A DNA stretch of 64,000 bases from positions 1 through 64,000 of the forward strand of contig NBIV01000299.1 of NCBI GenBank assembly GCA_003194525.1. Direction: 5' to 3'. The stretch is from Gracilariopsis chorda. Its lineage: Eukaryota > Rhodophyta > Florideophyceae > Gracilariales > Gracilariaceae. This document shows, in pieces, positions 1-10,444 of this stretch. The translations under genes and the position numbers were made by a program. The notes under the pieces were generated by a model that worked only from the letters and a program-made list of their open reading frames with translations, was not told the origin of the DNA and searched no databases. Positions within the stretch are counted from its first letter, which is position 1. Each line of letters begins with the position of its first letter.

Positions 1-2583
1 TCCAATCCACTGCTAAACGACCCCACGCTACTCGATGCCACGACTTTGGTGGATCTACGCCTCTTCTTACGCTTGGGCGATAGCAGTTCCCCATCGCTTT
101 CGCTCTCGTTGTCGCTCACCAGCAAGCGCTTTGGAGGTTTGACGCTTAGCCCGGCAGTTTGATTCTCTGAACCGCACGCTACCATCCCCAGCATTAACAC
201 GGTCATCGCTGTCCTCTTCTTCCACAGAACCATCTTTGTCGTCATTCTTTTCGTTCATGACAATGCTGAAGTGCTTCGTGAAGAGCTTCATCGTCTGCGT
301 GAAGTCCTTGGAGTATGCAGCCATGTAAGTACCCGCAACTGCTCAACTGACGTGTTCATCTGCTTCGCTACTAACCCCAAGAACTCGTCCTCCGACAACT
401 TGCTGTCCTTAAACATTCCTTGTCGGTAGCTGTGAAGCATGGAAGTTGCGTAGCTTGCGCGCAGGGTCATTGCCGTGACGTTGGTGAGCTTTGGGTCTAC
501 GCCGCGCATGAATGCACGGATGGAGTGACTCACATTGCTGGGAGTCATGTACTCTCCGGTTCGAGTATGGAGAAGAAGTGGCTCGTTCTTCCGAAAAACA
601 GCAGAGGGCTTAACTTGCCGGCGGTTGATGAGGATCGGCCTTATCACGTCCACGTGAAACGTAATGTATGGAAGCACGATGACTGGGAATGCAACATCCG
701 GTATGTCGAGAGCACGAGCGGTCTCTCTCTGAACGTCTTCACATTGACAACTTCCTGGGTAAGCTCATCCTCTCCGTACACTGCCTCTAAACCTTTCGGG
801 GGGGACATTGTAGACGTGCGTACGCTTGGGGTCTCTGGCCACCACCGCTGAGAGTCAGCAAGCCCAGAAAGTTAAGGCACCACTTCTGGATAAGTCCACT
901 CGTCTTGGCCAACATCCTCTCCGCGGACTCGGGCCCCTTCTTCTCTGCTCTTTCAAAGTAAGAGTCAATGATGTCTTCCAGAACGGCCGTTGCCAAACGA
1001 ACACCCTTCTTGGTCTGGCTCTCTGTTACGATGCGGTGCTCTTTGACACGGCGATCGGCATCCTGCTTCTGTCTGGCGTCCTCCCTGTACTTGCACTTTG
1101 CCGCATTGAAGGTGGTTGTTAGATACAAAGCCACTCTTGCGATTCGAAGACGGGTTGCATCGTCATTGAACTTAAGCGTCGCATACTTGGTGACAATATG
1201 TAGGGCGTTGCACTTTGATGCCACAGTTGAGGAAGAAGAGGTGGTAATGAAATGGTTCACAAACACTTGGACAAGGTCTTCTTTCGCCAATTGTCTGAAA
1301 AGTGCCCTTTCCTTCCAGCCATCATAGCGGCTCAATCGCTTGGAACTAAATACACCACCGCAGGAACTGGCCACAATCGACTGCAAAGCTTGAAACTGGA
1401 TCCGGATGCCATATTCATCAGCTCCTTTGTGCGATATCGAAGCGTATAGATTTCGTTCAGGTCGAGGCAGTTGTACCAGTTAACTTTGAGTCCGGAATAC
1501 GGCGCAGAACCCTTTCCCACACACCGATTCGAGTTTTTCATACGAGCGTCGTCACTGGAAAAGAAGTCTGGGTCGCGAGCTACTGCAAGGTCCACCAAAC
1601 CCTTCCACAACCCCTCTGGAGTTTCATGCGTGTTGCTATGGTCACCCATCGTGGCTTGAATTGAATGTATGCTAAGCAGTGCCGCAGCGTTACCCCGGTT
1701 ACGTGGGCTTTGGAAGATGTCAGCCCTTTCATGGAAACAATTCGTTGTTCCTATTCTTCAAGGTGCGCTCCTGTCTTTGCAACAACTCTCGAAGATCGAC
1801 CTGTGTTGCTTCAACCCCCTCATCCCTTCTGCTGTAACATCTTGACTGCCCTCCTCCTCTTGTTCTTCTTCGTCCAAAACCGGCTCATTATCAACTCCGT
1901 CGACATCCTCCACTTCTTCCGTGTCGTCTAAACTACTTCTTTCCTCTCGGGACTTTGCAACTACCTGAACAACATCAATGCCAGTATCCTTCAACAGCTT
2001 CCCCTCCTGTTCGTCTTCCGAAACCAGCTTTCCACCCTCCTCCGTCGAGAACTCCTCGACGTTCTCAACAACGACGCCACCGGGTACTACGGGGTTTCTA
2101 GTGACCACTTCTGCGGTATGAGTGGAGCTTCTTCCATTCCTTGAAGTACCTGCCCTCGCACTTGCAGCATTTGCCTTTCGGGCTTTCAGGCTCGGGATCA
2201 GGATGTGGGTTGGGCTTTCAGATTGCGGATGGGAGTTGCCCCTTGGCACAGCATTGCCCCTCTTGGCATGTGTGGAGGTACTCTGGGCTTTGCATGCAAA
2301 CACCCTGCAGTGCTTGATGGAGGCGTTACGGGGAGAGTGTAACGGCGTCGCAACGCCTCGCTTTTTCGTCACACCCTGAGCGGCTGTCGGGCCCTGTGGG
2401 GCTGCTTGGTGAGAGGTGCAAAGGAGCTATTCGTACTGCCCTTTTGCAGTCGGTGGTCGTTCGTGCGACATAGCGGCAGTGTCGGAAGATGTAGCTTTCT
2501 TCCGGTAAACGGATCGGATTGGTTTTGCGAGCCCACGGCGTGAGGAATCGTTGGATTCGAGGTGATGGAAGAACGCTCTTCAT
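1..2583 (-). pseudogene. Tyrosine recombinase gene, copy 1, broken and cut by the window edge
   Basis: This reads right to left and matches the gene at 7811-10444 along nearly its whole length. Its frame is lost several times, so it survives as pieces (about 2326-2583, 1758-2320, 1332-1649, 787-1386, 288-677 and 67-287). The piece at 288-677 keeps the catalytic core, including TAMTLRASYAT (box II) and MNTSVEQLR, but leaves the frame just before the expected catalytic tyrosine. The C-terminal tail differs more from copy 2 than the rest does. The gene very probably continues left of the window. It is a dead copy of a Crypton-like mobile element. Confidence is high that it is a second copy of the same gene and moderate for the family name. 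Confidence 0.75.
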
Positions 2584-3503
2584 GTTGTGTATCAAGCTGA
2601 CGGCGATGAATACGGAACAAACTGGGGAGGGTGTGTTGTTTTCGTATGCACCTACTCGGATAGCGGTGATGAAACGGAAAACACTACAGCTCTGTGCACT
2701 TCACAACTGGTGTAGTAATGCTTCAACGCTAAAGCACCCCCCCCTCTCATGTCTGGGATCAAAGAAGACATTTGGTACAGCACCGATGCGTCGTTACATC
2801 TTTGAACGCGCGTGCGTCACGCATTAGAGACACGACGCGCGCAACTGTCTTCTCTACAGACACACACAGGTTACTCAAACACACGCCCTACAGTGACCTG
2901 ACACCCTCCCTGGCCTTCCACCCACCAGAAACAGTCTGCAGTCATAAAAAGTGCATTGCAACCATGCTTCGGAGCCACTAAAACCCCCTCTGCCCTCCAC
3001 AGTGCTCAGTTTAAAACCGCTAAGCCCCCATCGTCAGTTGGGAAGGTATGGCCAAGCGCATACTATGTGGTCTACGGCACACGATGGTGCAAGTGCCACA
3101 TGGACGGTTGTAATTCCAAACAGCGCGATGTTACGTAATGTACAGTGCGCTGTCAGTATATAGTGCGCTGTCAGTATATAGGGCAGCGCACTGTACTTTA
3201 CGCATTGTGGTTTCTGCGCGGGCGTCACCTGTAAACTTCCCAAAACCAAAACCCCAACACCTAAACGAGTAGTACTTATATTGCTCTGCTATCGGAATCT
3301 CGATCACAGCCTCCAGCGTGACCGGAACGTCTTTCGCAGACGCGGGTATAAGCAAATATTAAAACGACCTTCCGGCTTCCGTGACTGTCTCAATGCATTA
3401 CGCACCTGCACGTGGAATGCGGCTCTTTCCACTGGCGTACGGCTCTCGCGAGAGTGAGGTCTTCGTCACATGCGCGTTTTAGTGATAGCCTTAATTGGAA
3501 GGC

Positions 3504-3596
3504 GTCTCGAAATGGGGGAACCACTCCCCAATCTCTGCCCACTCGGAGGAACACTTAATGGGTTGAGATGGGCGAATGGTTCCCCCATTTCGAGAC
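3504..3596. repeat. Perfect 20-bp inverted repeat
   Basis: The arm GTCTCGAAATGGGGGAACCA at 3504-3523 is answered exactly by its reverse complement at 3577-3596, with about 53 bases between. A worn version of the same hairpin lies near 11128-11225 in the other unit. It could be a small MITE-like insertion or a structural part of the recombinase element. Confidence 0.7.
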
Positions 3597-3835
3597 AATG
3601 CAAAGTTGCCGGTACCGTACACACACCTCTGCATTATGCGCTAACAGTAACGTAGTATGAATATGCTTCTAAAACTCCTAAACCCAGCTTGTACCAGCTC
3701 GTCATTCTTGGTGGAATGGTAGAGATTAAAACAATATACTCGTAATGTACCTGATTAAAGAAGTTCCTCCTTAAAACAAACCCCATAAAGAAGCGATCCG
3801 AAAAAAAACATTGCCCCGCACACACACACACATTG

Positions 3836-3950
3836 CGCAGCGTGCATGGCCAGTGCATGCTGCGGAATGAGCGTGTGTGGAGAACCGACCCATGATCATC
3901 GCTGTGGTAGCACAGTGGGCATGGCCAGTACCCGCTGTGCTACCGCAGCG
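3836..3950 (-). other. Two hairpins with a common loop, copy 1; Pol III box-like
   Basis: Hairpin 1 (3836-3864) has 11-bp arms and loop TGGCCAG. Hairpin 2 (3900-3950, core 3907-3943) has arms of about 15 bp or more and the same loop. On the minus strand hairpin 2 contains TAGCACAGCGG, which fits the tRNA A box, and a poor B-box-like GGTCGGTTCT follows. It does not fold into a full cloverleaf, so this is not called as a tRNA gene. Confidence 0.5.
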
Positions 3951-4194
3951 ATTTTCACTTGGCAAAACACCCCAGCTTTGCTCTTCTTAAAGCAATTAGT
4001 GGCGGTGTAATGCGTTGTAAAGCGCCAGCTGCAATCGCGTACGTGTGCTGCGTGTCACTGCGTGTGGTGCGTGTCATGTGCGTGTGATGCGTGTCACTTG
4101 TGTGTAATACGTGTCACACCCCAAGGTCCCAGCCTGGGCGGGTGGCTCGTGCCAGGTGGCAGCGGCCGGTTGCCGTGGGTGGAAACCCCACTGT

Positions 4195-6180
4195 TACCCG
4201 CGTAAAACCACCCATAAACTGAAAACCCACCGTAAAACCACCGTAAAACCACTCTATCAATAAAACCCCAACGCAAAACCTTCGCAATCCTAAAACCCCA
4301 CTAAAAAACCTTTGAAAACCACGCAAACCACCTAAAACCTGAAAATCTCGTAAATCCTGAAATCCTCCTATATCTATAGAATCCTATAATCCTACAAAAC
4401 CTGAAAACCTGAAAACCTAATGTCCACGAAACCATCCCCCATTCGTAAATCCAAAAAAAACATTGGTCTCTATAGCTATAGACGTGAAAAACCCAGTCCC
4501 CTCCTTCAGTTTTCTTCCCTGTTTGGGTACAAAAGGATGGAAGGAAACCCTAAACCGCCTAAACACGCCACACGTAACACGCCTAGCGACCCTAAAAACC
4601 CCCAAGTAGTACGTACGCACTAAGGATGTACGCAAGTTCCTACGCTATGGTTCACGTGCAGTACAAGAACCTGGTATCTAAACACAAGAACGTCATAATA
4701 CCGCGTAGTAGTAAGCAAGTAAACAAACTGCACTTGCTTAAACCTCTAGTACTTCACCGAAAAACCACCATGTGCCACATGCTTGCTAGTACTGCTCGAA
4801 ATTCATGCATCGTTAGTACCCTACATGTAACAGAGGCTTGGGCAGTGTCGAGCGACACCACTGCCGTTGCGCGACAGGAACGTGTTCCTGTCGTGCGACG
4901 CATGTGTAACGTTCCTCTGCACTGTATGCTTATGAACCTCACCAATCCATTGCCAGGTGTCACCACATTCTCTGCTTTTGTCGCGCGACACACCTCCGCG
5001 TGCACGACAGGAACGTGTTCCTGTCGTGCACAAACAAACGACCGCGTGCAAAAACCCCTATTCCTATAACCCCAAGCCCATTGCGTACTCCCCCGTAATC
5101 AACTTACACGACATTAGTAGTAATGTATATGCCCCATATAAACTACTGCTACAGATTTACGTAAAAGGCCTAAGTTTCGGCACCCCTACAACCAAGGATA
5201 GATGTTACAAAAATACGTCTAACAAACGACTTCGGCAGTGTCTAGTGAGACAACCACCGTTGCACAACAAGAGTGTTTCCGTGTCGCCGAACGCGTATGT
5301 AGAGTTCCTGTACACTCTAAGCTCATACTAGTGAACCACCGTGTACCACGTGTCGGAACATTGTCTGCTGAAATACCTGACACGCCTCACTTTGCGCGAC
5401 ACGAACGCTGTCCTGTCGCGAACAAACTAAACGTCGCGTGCACATCTCGCTTTTTTGTATACCAAAAACCCCTTCGATGCTGTCCCTTGAGCAATTTTTT
5501 GGCCAAAACCCCTAAACTGCCAGCACCCTGATATAAGAAAAAACCCCTATTGTCAAAAACCCCAAAGTTTCAGCAGGTCTACGGGTTTGGATTTAGAACC
5601 TCTCCGTTTACACAGACCCTAAAAACCGCTATACATAAAACATGTATTTGTCAATACTCTAAAGCCCCTAAAAGCCCAAAGCATTATAGACTCTCACACC
5701 TACTTTTCAATCACCATCGGTCCTATTACGAACCCCTAACTCCTTTGGAGGTGTAGAAACCCTATCCAAGTTTAAAACCGCTAAAACTGCAAACCGTAAA
5801 CCATTTCTGGTACATAGTATAGCTATACGAAACACCCCCAAAGCTAGAACAAGTTCTCCCGAAAATCACTAAGATGTCTTCATTTGTACAGTCCCCTAAA
5901 AAGGGTAAAACCTCTTAGCCTAGATGAAAACCCCTAATAGAAACCCCCTAAAAACCCTATTCTAATCTGTACAGCTATATGTGAAAACACCCAAAAGCCT
6001 AAGCAAGTTCCCCTAAAGCACCTAAAGAACTCTGCGTGATAAGAATCCACTAAAAACCCCAAAAAAACCCTAATACATAGGACACTATAAAACCGTAAAC
6101 TTTCAAAGCTGCTGTAAAACCCCTAAACTCTATTCTAAAAACCCCGCTACCTTAGAACAGCTTCCCTTCCGAAGCGTAAT
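4195..6180. other. C/A-rich stretch of degenerate CCTAAAA / AAAACCC words
   Basis: The + strand is dominated by words such as CCTAAAACC, GTAAAACC, AAAACCCC and CCCTAAAAAC, irregularly spaced and with little G. The start (4195-4491) is shared with 11764-12077; the rest occurs only here. The words resemble telomeric repeats but do not form a regular array. There is no convincing gene. Two palindrome-bearing units lie inside it (4847-5448). Confidence 0.55.
4847..5448. repeat. Two tandem units, period about 389 bp, each built on palindromes
   Basis: The sequence at 4847-5060 recurs in diverged form at 5236-5448. Each unit holds two palindromic sites. In the first unit they are exact: 4872-4893 (arm CGACAGGAAC and its complement around GT) and 5001-5030 (14-bp arms beginning TGCACGACAGG around GT). 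In the second unit they are worn (about 5259-5290 and 5391-5420). A related hairpin sits at 13353-13381. Confidence 0.65.
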
Positions 6181-6269
6181 GAACGCCAAAACCACATATC
6201 CAGCATGAACAATCCAATCTTACCCCCCTCAACAAACACAAAAGTGCTACGACCGCTCTGCGAAGCCTC

Positions 6270-6760
6270 ATATGTCTCGGGAGCGAAGAAAAAACGGAGC
6301 TCAGATTGAGCATTTGCGCTTCACTTACACAAGCATAACCACTTGCACGCGTCTGACGGAATACGAGAAAAACGTTGTCCTAGAGCACGTTCATTTTGGC
6401 ACGGGGAATGCCTTTACGTACCTCGAAAACCCGCTTTTGTGGTGCACGCACCAGGCACGTGCCAAATCCTTCCAAAACCATGTCCTAGGGGGGGTGAAAA
6501 ATATTAATTTTTTGAACCCAGGTCAACGTTTTTGCAAAACGCTGTCCTGTATAATCTGCGTCCACATTTTTCAGCCGTCCGGAATGTATCATACAGTGCC
6601 TACAGGACAACGTTCTCCACACAAGGGTCAAAAATGCACATACACGCGCATACAGCGTTTCCACCACTAGGTCAACGTTCTGTGTCAGTACGTTGCCCAA
6701 GCCGACACCGCCTAGAACGCTGTCCTAGCCCATGCTTACAAGTAACACTACTATAAGAGC
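6270..6760. repeat. Interspersed inverted words around AACGTTGTCCT
   Basis: At least six near-copies of the word AACG(T/C)TGTCCT or its complement AGGACAACGTT occur here, for example near 6372, 6530, 6605, 6672 and 6716, on both strands. They recall the palindrome family at 4847-5448 but are shorter. No gene is recognisable. Confidence 0.35.
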
Positions 6761-6897
6761 AACCGCACTGCCAACGGTGCTGGATGTCGCATTGATGGCG
6801 CTGGCAGCATGAGTGCACATGGGCGAGGGCATTTGCGATTTTCATAGGTAGTTGGCTGTATAAAAGAAACAGCACAACAAGGTGTGTGAGGACGTAG

Positions 6898-7380
6898 GCT
6901 ATCGAAATCGGTGGAGGAGAAAGCTGCGCCCAGCCGTTGAGTGCACAGGCAGCGAAACCAGCCACCGACGAGGGTGAATTGACGATTCCTTCCGATGTCA
7001 ATGTCCCTTTGAACACCGAAATGCGTTTGAAATTGGGTGAATCGGCCTCGGATCTCCGGTTAGGATGTGAGGGAATCCTGAATGCTTATCAGAAAACTCC
7101 GGTTTTGAGGCTGAAGAACCGCAACGTGGGCGCAAAGGATGAGAGTGATGTTGTGGAGGATGGAGTTCGTTTGATGGGACTCCATGGAGACAACCGATAC
7201 CTGATTGATAATGTCCCGTATGACCAATTTGAGAGAGTACTTGGAAAACCTCTGCAATTTCCACTGTGCATTGGCGAGGTGTGGGAAGAAGATGGGGAAA
7301 ACGGCAGTGAAGTCTTAAGCTCAAGTCAGTCGAGTACAGGAACGGAGTCTGAAAAAAGCGATGATGGGCACTCAGAGTGA
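6898..7380 (+). CDS. Small acidic protein or exon of unknown function
   Basis: An open frame of about 160 codons ends in TGA at 7378-7380. It has no ATG near its start; the first internal ATG is at about 7021. It could therefore be a last exon, or a short protein starting at residue 42. The middle is a mixed hydrophobic and charged region (VRLMGLHGDNRYLIDNVPYD), and the last 40 residues are rich in Glu, Ser and Asp. I recognise no family. The neighbours are the two recombinase units, so it may be a fragment of host DNA between insertions. Its balanced composition is better than in overlapping frames, but support is thin. Confidence 0.35.
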   Translation, partial: AIEIGGGESCAQPLSAQAAKPATDEGELTIPSDVNVPLNTEMRLKLGESASDLRLGCEGILNAYQKTPVLRLKNRNVGAKDESDVVEDGVRLMGLHGDNRYLIDNVPYDQFERVLGKPLQFPLCIGEVWEEDGENGSEVLSSSQSSTGTESEKSDDGHSE

Positions 7381-7810
7381 AGAAGATGCGAGACCTAAGC
7401 AATGAATCTTAAACTCCACTTCCTAAACATTGAATTCTATTTCTGGTAACGCCACAACCGCTCGTTTGCACACGTGGCCAGTAAAATCATCGTGTGAAGC
7501 AATGGGAGGAGGTGCAAAGCAACGATGATTAGGAGGCTCCTAGATTAATGTAAAGCAGGGAGTACGTCTGGGAATCAACACCGGAGGACGTTGATGTCAG
7601 TGCCCAGTGTAATGGTAGCTACCGCCTGATATGTAAACTGCAAGCAAGAACCTCGGTAGGCACGCACGGTACACCGCCAGCCTTTTGCAGCAACCTTTTA
7701 TAAGAAAAGGCACACGAAATTCTGAAACACCGTGTGTTTCAAGAGGCTTTACTCTTCTCCCACATATCCGCGCTGCTACTCTATTCATGGAAAGTTCACT
7801 CCGCTTCCTC
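7381..7810. other. Spacer between acidic frame and recombinase unit copy 2
   Basis: No gene, repeat or clear signal was seen. The downstream edge of the recombinase unit should lie in or near here, but the matching end of copy 1 is outside the window, so the boundary cannot be placed. Confidence 0.4.
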
Positions 7811-10444
7811 CTATTCCTCCTCTTCCTCGTCTGGGAATACGTTTTCAGCGTCCTCTCTACCATCAAAACCACTGTTCAAGGAACCTGCACTACCAACTAC
7901 CAATGTCTCTTTGGTCTTCCTCCTCACCTTTCGCTTGGGGGACGGTACTTCGGCATCACTTTCGCCGTCATAGTCGAATAAACCCTTCGGTACTCTACGA
8001 CGTTGCTCAGCGCGCCGTCTATTCAAACGCGAGTCCCCAACCTCCACTTTGTCATAATCATCTTCGCTTTCCTCTCTCTCAACACAACCTTCGATATCGT
8101 CACCCTTTTCGTTCATAACAATGCTGAAGTGCTTCGTGAAGAGCTTCATCGTCTGCGTGAAGTTCTTGGGGTACGCAGCCATGTAAGTACCCCGCAACTG
8201 CTCAACTGACGTGTTCATCTGCTTCGCTACTAAACCCAAGAACTCGTCCTCCGACAACTTGCTGTCCTTAAACATTCCTTGCCGGTAGCTGTGAAGCATG
8301 GATGTTGCGTAACTTGCGCGCAGGGTCATTGCCGTGACGTTGGTGAGCTTTGGGTCTACGCCTCGCATGAAAGCACAGACGGAGTGACTCACATTGTTGG
8401 GAGTCATGTACTCTCCTGTTCGAGTATGGAGAAGAAGCGGCTCGTTCTTTCGGAAGACAGCAGATGGCTTAACGTGCCGGCGTTTGATTAGGATCGGCCT
8501 TATCACGTCCACGTGAAACGTAATGTACGGAAGGACGATGACTGGGAATGTAACATCCGGTATGTCGAGGGCACGAGCGGTTTTCTCTTTGAACGTCTTC
8601 ACATTGACAACCTCCAGGGTAAGCTCATCGTCTCCGTACACTGCCTCTAAAACCTTTTGGGGCGGACATTGTAGACATGCGTACGCTTGGGGTCTCTGGC
8701 CACCACCGCTGAGAGTCAGCAAGCCCAGAAAGTTAAGGCAACACTTCTGAATTAGTCCACTTGTCTTCGGCAACATCCTCTCTGCGGACTCTGGCCCCTC
8801 CTTCTCCGCCCTTTCAAAGTAAGAGTCAATGATGTCTTCCAGAACGGCCCTTGCCAGACGAATACCCTTCTTGATCTGGCTTTCGGTTACGATGCGGTGC
8901 TCTTTGACGCGGCGATCGGCATCCTGCTTCTGTCTGGCGTCCTCCCTGTACTTGCACTTTGCCGCATTGAGGGTGGTTGTTAGATACAAAGCCACTCTTG
9001 CGATCCGAAGACGGGTTGCATCGTCATTGAACTTTAGCGTCGCATATTTTGTGACAATATGAAGAGCGTTGCACTTCGATGCCACAGTTGAGGACGAAGA
9101 GGTGGTAATGAAATGGTTCACAAACACTTGGACGAGGTCTTCTTTGGCCAGTTGTCCGAAAAGTGCCCTTTCCTTCCATCCATCGTAGCGGCCCAATCGC
9201 TTGGAACTAATACACCACCGTAGGAACTGGCCCACAATCGACTGCAACAGCTTGAAACTGGATCCGGATGCCATATTCATCAGCTCCTTTGTGCGATATC
9301 GAAGCGTATAGATTTCATTCAGGTCAAGGCATTTGTACCGGTTAACTTTGAGTCCGGAATACGCGGCAGAACCCTTTCCCCCACACCGATTTGAGTTCTT
9401 CATACGAGCGTCGTCACTGGAAAAGAAGCCGGGGTCGCGAGCTACTGCAAGATCCACCAAACCTTTCCACAACCCCTCTGGAGTATCAGGCTTGTTGCTA
9501 TGGTCACTTATCGTGGCTTGAAGTGAATGTATACTAAGCAGTGCCGCAGCGTTACCCCGGTTACGTGGGCTTTGAAAGATGTCAGCCCTTTCATGGAACA
9601 ATTCGTTGTTCCTATTCTTCAAGGTGCGCTCCTGACTTTGTAACATTTCTCGAAAATCGACCTGTGTTTCTTCAAGACCCTCCTCCCCTCTGACTGTAAC
9701 ATCTTGACTGACCTCCTCCTCGTGTTCTTCTTCATCCAAACCCCGCTCAGTATCAACCCCGTCGACATCCAGCACCGCTTCCGTGTTGTCTAAACCACGT
9801 CCTTCCCCTGGGGTCTCTGCAACGACCTGAACAACGTTGATGCCAGCTTGCTCAACAGCTTCCACCTCCTGTTCATCTTCCGATACCTGCTTTCCAACTT
9901 CCTCCGTCGAGAACTCCTCGACGTTCTCAACGAGGACGCCAACGGGTACTACGGGGTTCCCAGCGACCACTTCTGCGGTATGAGTGGAGCGTCGTACATT
10001 CCTTGAAGCAACCGCCCTCACACTTGCAGCATTTGCGTTTCGGGCTTTCAGACTCGTGATCAGGATGCGGGTTGGGCTTTCGGATTGCGGATGGTAGTTG
10101 CCCTTCGGAACAGCATTGCCCTCCTTAGCATGTGTGGACGTACTCTGAGCTTTGGACGCAACACCTTGCGGTGCTTGACGGCGGCGTACAGGAGAGCTTA
10201 ACGACGCCGCAACGCCTCGCTTTTTCGTCACACCCTGAGCGGCTGTCGGACTCATCGGGGGCTGGTCAGTACGAAGTGCAGAGGAACCATTCGTACTGCC
10301 TTTTGCAGTCGGTGGTCGTTCTTGCGACACAGCGGCAGTGTCGGAGGATGTAGCTTTCTTCCAGTAAATGGATCTGATTGGTTTTGCTAGGCCAAGGCGT
10401 GAAGAATTGTTTGATTCCAGGTGATGGAACAGAACGCTCTTCAT
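7811..10444 (-). CDS. Tyrosine recombinase, Crypton-like, copy 2, open frame
   Basis: The frame is open for 955 codons from 10678. The first ATG is at 10442-10444 (residue 79 of the open frame), giving about 877 residues. Numbered on the 955-codon frame: a basic and acidic low-complexity N-terminal third (about 100-345); an alpha-helical core-binding region (about 505-570); and a catalytic domain (about 640-850). Box I is SGGGQRPQ with Arg662, box II is MTLRASYAT with Arg787, and the likely nucleophile is Tyr832 in LRGTYMAAY. The box II histidine is replaced by Met784. A nuclear-type basic patch KRKVRRK (915-921) and an acidic end follow. Such enzymes cut and join DNA through a covalent phosphotyrosine link. 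No reverse transcriptase or RNase H lies beside it, which favours Crypton over DIRS elements. A domesticated recombinase is the alternative. Confidence 0.75.
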   Translation of the reverse strand: MKSVLFHHLESNNSSRLGLAKPIRSIYWKKATSSDTAAVSQERPPTAKGSTNGSSALRTDQPPMSPTAAQGVTKKRGVAASLSSPVRRRQAPQGVASKAQSTSTHAKEGNAVPKGNYHPQSESPTRILITSLKARNANAASVRAVASRNVRRSTHTAEVVAGNPVVPVGVLVENVEEFSTEEVGKQVSEDEQEVEAVEQAGINVVQVVAETPGEGRGLDNTEAVLDVDGVDTERGLDEEEHEEEVSQDVTVRGEEGLEETQVDFREMLQSQERTLKNRNNELFHERADIFQSPRNRGNAAALLSIHSLQATISDHSNKPDTPEGLWKGLVDLAVARDPGFFSSDDARMKNSNRCGGKGSAAYSGLKVNRYKCLDLNEIYTLRYRTKELMNMASGSSFKLLQSIVGQFLRWCISSKRLGRYDGWKERALFGQLAKEDLVQVFVNHFITTSSSSTVASKCNALHIVTKYATLKFNDDATRLRIARVALYLTTTLNAAKCKYREDARQKQDADRRVKEHRIVTESQIKKGIRLARAVLEDIIDSYFERAEKEGPESAERMLPKTSGLIQKCCLNFLGLLTLSGGGQRPQAYACLQCPPQKVLEAVYGDDELTLEVVNVKTFKEKTARALDIPDVTFPVIVLPYITFHVDVIRPILIKRRHVKPSAVFRKNEPLLLHTRTGEYMTPNNVSHSVCAFMRGVDPKLTNVTAMTLRASYATSMLHSYRQGMFKDSKLSEDEFLGLVAKQMNTSVEQLRGTYMAAYPKNFTQTMKLFTKHFSIVMNEKGDDIEGCVEREESEDDYDKVEVGDSRLNRRRAEQRRRVPKGLFDYDGESDAEVPSPKRKVRRKTKETLVVGSAGSLNSGFDGREDAENVFPDEEEEE

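Larger units (their letters stand above)
2584..4491 (-). repeat. Upstream noncoding part of recombinase unit, copy 1
   Basis: Going away from the gene, this stretch matches 10445-12077 in blocks (about 2820-3250, 3470-3600 and 3820-4490) separated by diverged DNA. The match stops abruptly near 4491, after a TATAGCTATAGACGTGAAAA string; the other copy stops at 12077. I take that as the outer edge of the repeated unit. The block holds one long inverted repeat and two hairpins with a shared loop, listed separately. No terminal inverted or direct repeats were found, which fits a Crypton but does not prove it. Confidence 0.6.

Noticed and set aside
420-1659. Several + strand open frames across the first recombinase copy
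   Set aside because: They are antisense to the recombinase pieces, and the same frames recur antisense to copy 2 (for example 8279-9062), as expected of shadows.
4195-6180. A telomere or internal telomere array
   Set aside because: The words are irregular in length and order and never form a run of identical units.
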